A stretch of 64,000 nt of DNA from assembly GCA_023053685.1 (NCBI GenBank), contig JALIGW010000028.1, forward strand, positions 7,042,501 to 7,106,500, in the 5' to 3' direction. Under the pieces are notes generated by a model. It did no database searches. It worked only from the letters and a program-made list of their open reading frames with translations, and was not told where the DNA came from. The stretch's first letter is position 1; every line of letters starts with the position of its first letter. Made by a program: the position numbers and the translations under genes. This DNA comes from Diadophis punctatus similis. Taxonomy: Eukaryota; Chordata; Lepidosauria; Squamata; Dipsadidae. Positions 14,001 through 25,200 of this stretch are shown piece by piece.

Positions 14001-16196
14001 ATGAAAATAGTATATAAATAGAAAGATATAAGAAAAATATGACGTACAGATAGTACATGCTCATTCTTAATTGATAATGGGCTATTCTTTTAGATTGAAT
14101 AACTTTAAATAAAAATTTAAAATGTGTCAAGACATTTTATTTTCAGTAAGCTTGTTGGAGCACTAAAAAGATGAGGCTGTTTTACTCTCTCTGGGGGTAT
14201 AAATTTTAAATTATTGAAGTAGATGACTAAGCAAAATTAGTAAAGGAGGAGCTTTGATAGTAGAAGGGGAACATCAGGGCAATAGCCAGCTAAAAGAATA
14301 ATGTGAATATAGTGCCCAATTCAGTATAATTAATTTCTGAAAGTCTTTGAAAGAATCTATACCCAAACTACTATTCTTAGATCTCTTTTTAGGAGGAGTG
14401 GTATTATAATGCTCTGTAAATACTAAAATGAATTCCTTGTTCAAAGATATTAGACATTTTAAGACACTTACTTTACTTTCATTATTCAACACGAGAAATT
14501 TGAATGCTCGTAATAGGTCTTGTAGAAGCAGATGTTTTTATCAATTCCACAAAGATCTTCCAGAAAAACACTACTAAGGAGATTTTGTTAAATAGGGTAG
14601 AGATGTTGAAGTGATAGGTAACATGATAGCAATATTTCAGTATTTGAGAGGCTGTCACAAAGAAGAGGGGGTCAACCTATTTTCCAAAGCATCAGAAGGC
14701 AAGATAAGAAACAATGGATGGAAACTAATCAGTGAGAACAGTTAACCAGTGGAACAGCTTGCCTTTAGAAGTTTTGGATTTTTCAAGTTTTTTAGAAGAG
14801 ACTGGATAGCCACTTGTCTCAAATTGTGTAGGGTCTCCTTTTTGAGAAGGGGGTTGGACTAGAAGACCTCCAAGATCCCTACCAGCTCTGTTTTGATTGA
14901 TTGATTGATTGAAATGAGGCTGGGAGGATCCTTAGAAATTGAACAGAAGCTTGTGATGGACCTCTTGTTTCCAAATCATCTATATCAGTGATGGCGAACC
15001 TATGGCACGGGTGCCACAGGTGGCACGCAGAGCCATATCTGCCGGCACGCGAGCCATTGCCCTAGCTCAGCTGCAGCGCGCATGTGCGTGCCCGCCAGCT
15101 GATTTTTGGCTTGCGCGGAGGCTCTGGGAGGGCGATTTTGGCCTCCGGAGGGCCTCCAGGGTGGCCGGGGGAGCGTTTTTGCCCTCCCCAAGCTCCAAGA
15201 AAACCTCTGGAGCCTGGGGAGGGCAAAAAATGGGCCTACAGGGCCCACTGGAAGTCGGGAAATGGGTGAGTGGGGGGGTTGTGCACGCATGTGCAGGGGG
15301 ATGGGGTGAGTGGGGGGCTTTGAATTTTGGGTGTGGGCACGCACGCGCGTGCAATAGCACACACGCGCACTATTTCGGCACCCGAGGAAAAAAAGGTTCG
15401 CCATCACTGATCTATATGATAAAGTTAATTCAGCAGATTCCACCAATTTATTTAATACTACATTTGGGAATTCAAAACAAATGTTTTGGATAAGAGGTAG
15501 ATAGGAAAAATTGTTTCTGATAGCTGTTTGATATGGCTAACATTTGAATTCAATCCATTGTGACTGTGGCATGCTGCTGATGAATTATCAGCTAAGCTAA
15601 GAAAAGTTTAATTTCATTGCAGCTGAGAGGTTTTGGTGCTGAGCTGAACAAAATGAAATCCTGTTTCACCAAGAAAAGTAAAGTTCTTGCTCACAAAGGA
15701 AAAACAAAATTATATATGAAATTGGTGCACCATGCAAAGGTAAATTAATTATGGTAACCAATGTGATATAACTGTTGAAAATTTTAATTATTAAGAATTC
15801 TATTTTTGTATTTTTGCCCTCCTTATAAGCTATCTTTTTTCCTTTACAATGCAATTTTATAAGGTAGTCTGAAATGTAATATCTTGTTCCTAGAAAAACA
15901 AGCAAAGTATATTGTGGCTTAGCATTCTGTATAATCCGAGTTGCTGACTATTCCAAGATGAAATTTATATTTGAACAAGGATTTGAATTAAAATTACCTT
16001 GCAAATAATTTACTTGCAAATAATATGTAATGTAGCTCAATACTCCCTAATTGGAATTATTACTTTTTAAATATCTAACAAGCAATAAAATAGAACTGCG
16101 CAATTCATGTAGAAGAATTGCACGATACAATTTCCATCTACCGGTAAATTTAAACTTGCAATGATATAATGTAGATGGCCTACTACAATTATTTAC

Positions 16197-16227
<31 letters not shown>

Positions 16228-19200
16228 TTTATTTTGTGAGATTTATATACCGTCTCACAGTGCAAGCACTCTCTAAGCGGTTTACACCAGTAAGCAATGT
16301 ATATTTATATTGCCCCCAACAATCTGGGTCCTCATTTTACCTACCTCGGAAGGATGGAAGGCTGAGTCAACCTTGAGCCGGTGAGATTTGAACCACTGAC
16401 CTGCGGATCACAGTCAGCTAAAGTGACCTGCAGTACTGCCTCTAACCGCTGTGCCACCTCGGCTAGTTATGGCACATTGTTACTAGCATTGTTCATTGTT
16501 AGCTTTTCTTTTCCAATAATAGTACAAAACTCATTTTAATCTCCTATAAATAATGTAACAAAAAGTGTAGCAAATCCTTTGTTTTTTTAATTTTTAATAT
16601 GTCAGTAAGAAGTATATTCCACGATGGACATTTCCATTTTCATTTCGCATATGATGAATAGACTGGAGACCCTCATTATGCAGCCATTAAATATGTATGT
16701 CAGATCTGTCCTTTGTTTGATACATCACCTAACACTTTATGTAATATTTGAATATGATTACATTTTTATTTTGGCATTAGCAAACAAACATTATTAGATG
16801 GCATTAATCAATATTAACTTTAGATTTACTATAATATAAATATTACATTACAAATAAAAAGTATGTTCTTTATTATATAAGCTGCAATGTGAAAAACTAC
16901 AATCAAGATTAGCTAAAATGGATGAACTTATGAAAGAAATGGATAGCTGTCTTTTTGCTCTGGAGAAAGGTACAACTTTAAATTTTTTTTAGACAATTCA
17001 GTCTTTTTGAGTTAGTATAAGTTGCTTGCTTTCCTAAATTTATAGCAAACTTCTATTACAATAAAAATTACAAGAATTTGATATAATGTATGGTTTGCAT
17101 AAGGTTTATGCCCTAGCCTTTGTTTATATTTTCTTTATCAAATAGAGAAGACAAAAGAATCATGGCTCTATAAAATTATATTTAGCTGGTTCAGAAATGA
17201 GCAATTTAGACATATTGTTTGTTCAACCCCAAACAGAGTGAACAAACAAGTGGGAAGAAGAATAACAATAGATTTTGAAGGACTTTGGTTCCTTATAAAT
17301 TTGATGTTTTAATCTCACCCCTGTTTGTATTGGATACTTACAATTAGTCTGGAACTTAAGTATGACTCAAATACTGTTTCTGAGTTTCTGATCACTTTAT
17401 CATTGATATGCTACACGGATTATCCACAGGTGCAGCACTTAGTTTAAATAAATTATTTTACTAAATTTGCACATTCTATGACATAATAATGAGGAAATTG
17501 AAAAATCATGACCTCAGTTTATTTAATCTGCATTGTGATATGCTGATAAATTTTCACAGTGTCTCATGATGCTGATATGGTTGGTTGGTTGGTTGGTTGG
17601 TTGATTGGTAGGTAGGTAGGTAGGTAGATAGACAGACAGACTGACTGACTGACTGACTGACCGACCGACCGACCGACCGACCAACCGACCGACCGACCGA
17701 CCGACCGACAGAAAAGACACTACAATGTGATTTTTTAAATAATTCGTCAAACTGATATTGTTTTTAAAAGATAAAGGAATTCAAGAAAAGGATATATGTA
17801 GCTAGATGCTGATCTGCCAAATGAACATTTTGATTATATCATATTTGGCTTCTCTGAATATTATTAATGATAGGTAAACTACCTTATTTTTAAATGGAAC
17901 TTCTTGTGAAATTAGTTTCTCGTCTGGTGTCAGAAATGCAGGAACTAGAAAAGGGGAAATTATTAATTTAATATTTAAAAACTTTAATAATATATGGATG
18001 TATATAGTTCTAGCCCAATACCAGGCCACGTTAATGGCAGAGATATTTCCAACCAGCAAGTCATTATGTGTGCAGATTGGTCCCAGAGGGCACTGTAAAA
18101 GATGGATACTTGTCTGAATAGTGCCACATTTGCAGTGAATATCCTCATCCTCAGGTAGAAACTCCCCTTTTTCCATGTAATCTTTAGTACTAGCCAAACC
18201 AATGCGCAGTCTGTTTAAACGCCTCCAGACCGTCCACTCCTCCTCCACATCTCCAGGCAGCTCAATTCAAGTGGTTCTGTCCAATTATGAAGATGTTTTA
18301 CTTGAGAGTTCCATCTTTTTAATTTTTCTGTTTGAGGTGTAGTAACGATTTCTGTCTAAAAAAACCTTGATTTCAATCGTTTTATAGGGGGTATTTGGCC
18401 AAATAATGGCTGTGCCAGATCACATAGCACCTTTCCATATTCCAGGTCTCGGGCCACACTCCTTCTGACACCCGGTGGGGCTATTCCCCCCCCCCAATAT
18501 ACATAGTTTATCAAGAGGGGTGGGGCGCAAACATCCAGTAACTATGCAACACATATCGCTAGGCTCCCTATCTCTCTGTATAGCATGCACAGAGAAGCCT
18601 CAGACAGGGCAAGCATATTCTCTTGACAAACAACATAATGCAAGGGCAGTCATTTGCAGAGTAGTAGAGTGGGCACTCTGGTTCTAGCCAACTTTCTAAG
18701 GAGATTATTGTGAGTAGCGTTCTTTTGCTTTACATTGCAACAATGTCTTTTAAAGGTTAGTTTTTGATCCAGTGTAACACCACGATAACATAGCGTGTCA
18801 CAATGTACCAGACTCACGCCATCCCAAATAATATTAAGCCGGCATCTGGCCTGCCTCTTTTTAAGATGGAATGCACAAACATTAAGTTTTTGATGGATTG
18901 TAAACCATTGTTTACTAAAATTAGTTTCTGTGTTGCAGTGATATAAGTGTACATCAGTCCTAAAACCAATGCAATATGATCACTAGTTAGAAGTCTTGCT
19001 TTTTTAAATTGGAATTATATCAAACTGTAGGTGCAATATAGTAAAAATAAAAGCTGTATCTATAATTTATACTTACCAGAAGCATTTTAGCATTTTTGTT
19101 TAGTTACTAAACTGTTAGAACTCTGTTCAAACGATTGGGTTTGCTAATATATGAACAAGCCACAAATCAATGTTATGTGTATATCGCTTTAAATGCTTGT

Positions 19201-22200
19201 AGGCTGATTGCTATATAAGGCAGCAAGAGAGCATGCTCACTATGACTATGTTGCTGACTATGATGATTGATGACTGTGTGTTCTGGAGTGCTGACTCTCT
19301 GCTGATTAACTTTACTGCTTTACTGATGAGTAATTGCTTTGTGACTGTTTGAAAGTGCTGTGAAGAGCTGCTGTGAAAGAGTAACTATCTGTGATAGTGT
19401 AGAATTTAATTGTTAGTTGTAATCTTTGTTAGTTAAAACAAAGATAGGCAAGAAGAAGAATCTTCGCATTGACTGACTAACTGTGTATGACTTGGACTTC
19501 CTATTTGAACTTTGCTACTACTTTAAGTAAACTATTTGTAAATACTAAACGTATTATGTTTATTGACTGACTAGCATTCATATCAAACTGCAACACCACA
19601 ACCACAATCACTATTTTGCTGTGTATGTGCTCAACAGCACAATAACTCCTTAACATAAACTACTCAATTTCTGGGGTATAAACTTCAAATTGGAAGCATA
19701 TTAATTTACAAAATGCATTTTCTACTACACTGTTTGATAATGTATGTTATAGTTTTGGATACATGACTTTGTTAAACATTACCTGATTTTTAGAAACTGC
19801 TGCTCTGGATGATTCTGAGTTGGTTGTCAATTATGCTACGGAGGAACATGAGACCAAAGTAAAACATATTGAGAGAGGTAAGTAGGCTTTTTTAGTTAAA
19901 TGAGAAAAGCTTCAGAATTAATTTTCAATAGATGAGGGTAACATTTATAATAGTGTTCTTTTATAAAAATATTTCAGGCACACAAAAACATTGGGCTCCA
20001 TTACTACTTAAAAATAAAGATTATATTATTTTAATAGTATTCCTCCTGTGTGATTATATGGCTTTTATAATTTCTTAACGGAAATATTTTAGATGGAATT
20101 ATTGTTTGATTATTTTTGCTGTTTTAATCTAGTCTACATATGGTGAGAGTGTAAACCATTCAGAATCTCTTGATTATTGGAATCATATAAACCTGATAAA
20201 GTAAACTGTGATGACATTCCTACATAGAGTTTATATAGGGAATATTTGAAGTACATGAAATCTACTGATACCTATTTGCTAGCAGAGTATGCATTGTTAG
20301 CCAGAGTTTACCTCTCTTACTCTTAACTGTCCAAATCCCCAAGCCTGGTTAACACAGAAGCAAACACACTCTGGAACTGTAGAATTAGGGTTTATTCAGG
20401 CCGGAGCCCTGGCACAAATTGAGTATGTAACAATAGCAGTCAGTTGTAAAGTCAGCACTGGGAGCTCCTGCCTCCCAGTGCTTTTTGTAGGCGGGACCAC
20501 GCCCCCTCAGCCCCACCACTCAACAACCATCCGTCATCCTGTTCCTTTACAGCAGGCAGCTCAGTCATCTCCCATCATTGGGTGCCCCGGTTCGTCCCCT
20601 GGCCTGTAGCCCGCTGCCACTCTGTTACTCCATTGCATCCGGCACCGGCCAGCTGGGTTCTGGGAGGCCACCGGTATTGCCACCCTTGCTGTCGAACCAT
20701 GCTGCAGCCGGTAGAGGCCAAAGCCGTCCCAACTGTAAACCTTGTCGCTGTCCAAGCCACAGCCCGGCAAGCCGCCACTCAGCTGTTCCTGCCACCTCGC
20801 TCTCCAATTCCCCCCTCCCCGCCAGGTATGGCAAACCGGTTAGGGTTTGACAGGCGGCTCCCCCTACCAGGTTCGCACCTGGAAGTCAGAAAAGCACATA
20901 TATATTAGTCATGGTCGCTTATCATGGGTGCCTGGATTCCATCCCTTCCCCCTGGTTTGTGAGGTAGGTTTTGTGGGACTTTTGGAGTAGTCGGGCGGCA
21001 AGCATGTCCTTCTCTGCCATCCAGAAGGCCTCTGTAGAGGGTACCCTTTCCACCGCACCAGGTTGAACTAATTTATTTCTGACTTAGCTGCATTGTATTT
21101 AAGTATAGCAAAATTAATATTTCCTTTGAAATGTTGCAGCTCTGTTGAGTTTGTGGATGGTCTATTTCCTATTTGCAAGAACTGACATTTCACATTGTTT
21201 TCTGAAGTTAAGTTGTCCTAGCAGATCTTTCAGGATATGCTCCCCCTGCCCACTCTTTAATAATCACTCAGAATATTTTTTTGCAGATGACCAGATAAAC
21301 TCATACAATATGAAGTAAGAATAGGCGAGCTATTTTACTTACGTTGTGTCCCTTGGAGTGGGGAAAGTGAAATAACCTTTTTCTTTCCAAGTCCTGGAGC
21401 TGCTTAGGATGGGACACTTGTTCTTAGTATTGCACAAAATTAGCAGGCATGAACACAATTGCATATTAGCATCACCTGCTTTTGAGGGATTGGAGAATGG
21501 AATGGAAATTACAGCTGTGTGGAAGTTCCAATAATTTTATCTTGGAAGGAAAAATAGAATTATTTGGGACTGGATGTGTTTAATTACAATAAATAGCTTT
21601 ATTTGTATTCCATTGCCAGATTTTAAAAGTATTTTTCTTTAATTTTAGAACTAGAAAATTACAAATCCCAAGAAGATAATCTTCAAAGGTAATTTCTAAT
21701 ACCAAAATACCCCATATTTGCAACCTATAAAATATGTCGGCTTTCAACACCACTATTTTATTCACATGTTGCATTTTTGCAGAGACCAATCAGATCTTAG
21801 TGATAAAAAGCAACAGATAATTTCTGAAATCAACCAGCTTCAAAGAGACGTAAGAAGTTGCCAAGAACTTACAGAGAAATACAAGTAAGTAAATGAAAGA
21901 GGATTTTCTTGTAATGGCAATCATCCTCTAATTAGAACTGTCCCAATATATGCTGTCCCTTTGGGAACTTAACTGTGATCACAAGATGGTCTCAATTGAC
22001 AGAGAATTGTCTAAAGTTTAATTTGATTATTTCATGACTACTGTTCATTCTCATTGAGGGATGACAATATAATTACTCACTCTAAAAAACTATTTGATGT
22101 TGATAAAATAGTCTAGGAAAATAAAACTCATGAGTTTTCCAATAATGGTTAAAAGACCAAGTTCTCTGTTTCAGTATGTATGTGGGGATGTGGAGGCAAA

Positions 22201-25200
22201 TCTCTGCGTGGTTTTGAAGTTAACTGACAGAGTTTATTTTATGTGATTTTTATTTTATTTGTATCCCATCTTTATTGTTTTTACAACTAACAAAAGGCAG
22301 CAAACATACACAACATACTTTCCTCTTCCTCTTTTCCCCACAACAACAATCCTGTGAGGTGGGTTGAGCTGAGAGGCCCAAGGTCACCCAGGTGGCTTTC
22401 ATAACAAAGATGGGCCTTTAACTCATCATCCCTCACTTTCTAACCCGTGCCTTAACCACTAGACCAGACGTCTTCAAACTTGGCAACTTTAAGACTTGTG
22501 GACTTCGGGGACTTCGAGTGGCTCCGCGAGCCTTGTTGGACGCTCTTTATGAGCGTCTGATCCCAGGCTCTGTTAAAGCTGTCAGATTAGCAACATCAGC
22601 TGTCTGGCGGCTTGGAAACTCCCTCCCCAGGCAAAGGGAAGGGAGAAGAGCAGACAGGCTGAGGTAGAGCCCCCCCCAAGTACCCCAGAAAATGCTCTGG
22701 GGTGGGAAGGGTGAGGGCTCCCTAGAAGCCTGTCAACAGCTCCGGACCTGGAATGCCTCCGCTTTTTTTTTTTTAGCGGAGCAAGAAGCCGCGACCATCT
22801 CTGCTAGCAACAAATGGATTTTAACATTTTAAACAATGTAGCAGACGGAACATACCAGGAGAATTCAATTGCAAGTATTCTAACCTAACTCTTTGTATTT
22901 TTTTGGAAGTAACAAAGTAGCTAATATGCAAAAAGATGGCGCTTGGAATTTGAAAGGGCGTGGAAAAGTGAAAGCTAGCGAAAGCTAGTGAGAGTTCTGC
23001 TTGCTAATAGACGCTTGTAAGAAACCTTTTTATTTTTTACTTTTTACTTTGGTGAACTTTGTTTTTTGGCTTTTTAACAATATACAAAATTTAATACAAA
23101 TTGAAGATGGCTTTAAAACTGGCAAAGACTGTTCCTTTTAAAGGAATAGGAAGAGTTGAACGTTTCCCCACTCATATTGTTAATTTGCAAGATTTTGCCC
23201 CTCCAACACAGACTTTAACGCTGGAAAAGTGGCAGCAAGCCATGAAAGATATGCAGAAAAAAATTGCTTCTGTGGTTAATGAAAAAATTAAAGAAATTAA
23301 TGAAAAAATACAAGCTGTCTCAGAGGAGTTTTCATCTCAGATTCAACAAACTAGAGACGATGTGGTATCTGTATTCAAAAGTGTGGCAGTTAATATGGAA
23401 TTACTGGAAAGAGATGTGGCTGAAATTAAACAAACTACGGTGACTTTGGGTGAAAAAGTAGTTGACATTCAGAACAAAATTGAAGGAACTGAGGCAGATT
23501 TAACAATGATCCAGTATAATGATATGGAATTTGCTTTAAGATTAAGAGGGGTAAAAGAAAATAAACAAGAGAATTTAAAAGAAAAGATTTTGGAAGCATT
23601 TGTGCAGATCTTGGGGGGAACAAAAGCGGAATTGGGCCGGCAAATTGATAAAATATATCGAGTTAATTCGTGGTTTGCCAGACAGAAAAATTTGCCAAGA
23701 GACATTGTAATATATTTTACTACAAGGACATTGCGAAACCGAATCTTACAGGTGACTTTTAAAAACAAACTTAAGGTTTTGACATTTAAGGAAATTCCTC
23801 CAAAAATACTGAAAGCACGCAAAGATTATGCCTTTCTGGTGGCAGAATTGAAAAAGCAACAAATAAGGTATAAATGGGGAATCCCAGCTGGATTATTGGT
23901 TACTTATATGGGAAAAAGATACAGACTCAATATGATTTCTAAAGCAAAAGATTTTTTTGCTAACGTGTTAGAGGCTGGGAGATCAAAATCACCAGAAGGC
24001 AAAAGAAATGAGGAAGTTAAAAAAGAGGAAAAAGAAGATTTGTGGATTGCAGATCAGAGAGGAACTCCGAACAGTCAAGAAGAAACAAAGGACCCAAGAC
24101 AGATTAGAGAACTAATTGTTGAAAGTGAAGAAGAATTAAATTATCAACTTCAGTTGTCAACTCTCCAAAGTGAAGAAGAATTAAATCAACATAATTTCAG
24201 ATGCCAACTTAAAAAAATTGCTGACGGTTGTAGGTTTGAAGGAAAATTGATGTTTTAGTAATAGTGGGATAATTTAAAACAAATAAGATATAAAAGTCAA
24301 ATGCATATATAAAGGTTGCATAAGCCTAGAGAAGTGTGTATTATAGGGAATTCTTTTTATTTTCCTCTTTATTTGTGGGGAATAAATATAGATTGTAATG
24401 TAATGTAATAGAGATTAAACCGTTTTAAAGAATAAGATTAAATTAATATTACAGGTTGGGGAATAAGTATAGAATGTAATGTAATGTAATGTAATAGAGA
24501 TTAAATTGGTTTTAAAGAATAAGATTAAATTTACATTATTGGTTGGGAATAAGTATAGATTGTTATGTAATGTAATGTAATAGAGATTAAGTGAATGTGA
24601 AGATGTTACGTATTTTTATATATGGTTTTAGTTGGTTTTGAATTTAACAAATGCTGCCAGGCTGCTGGTGGCATAATACTGGAAGAGGAAGATTTATTTA
24701 TTACTCAAAAGTGAACATTAAGAGATGCGCATTTGGCAGAGATGGCTAAAATTTCAGATCATCTTAAAGACTATTCAAATGATATATTTGGTAATGGAAA
24801 AGACGGACTGATTATATTCAAATCAAGTATCAGACTAAGAAGATCCAAACAGACTGTGAAGGATATATTTTAATTTTTAGCTTTTTGTTTAATCTATAGT
24901 ATAAGGAGTTAAGACCTAAAGATATTTGGAAGTTAATAAATTGTTAGCATATTTTAGTTTTATATTTGTGTACAGTGATCCCTCGTTTTTCGCTGGGGTT
25001 ACGTTCCAAAAAGAACCCGTGATAGGCGAAATCCGTGAAGTAGTAACTTCAGCTTTGCGCATGCGCAGAGGGCAAAAGAACGCAGATGCCGACATCCAGG
25101 TGGGTGGGGGAAGCCCCGCGCCGCAAACGCCACCAGGTTGTTGAGCTGTGTGAACCGGGAGGATTTCACCCCTGGCCTCACGTGTATTTCACTGCTCTTG

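Noticed and set aside
15000..15493. 163-codon + and 148-codon - frames
   Set aside because: They coincide with the GC-rich MITE copy 1 and end outside it by chance.
17579..17709. Telomere-like (GGTT)n tract
   Set aside because: A tetramer, not TTAGGG, and part of a larger compound microsatellite.
20561..20908. Overlapping frames of 67-108 codons on both strands
   Set aside because: Compositional frames in a GC-rich LTR-like repeat; no motifs.
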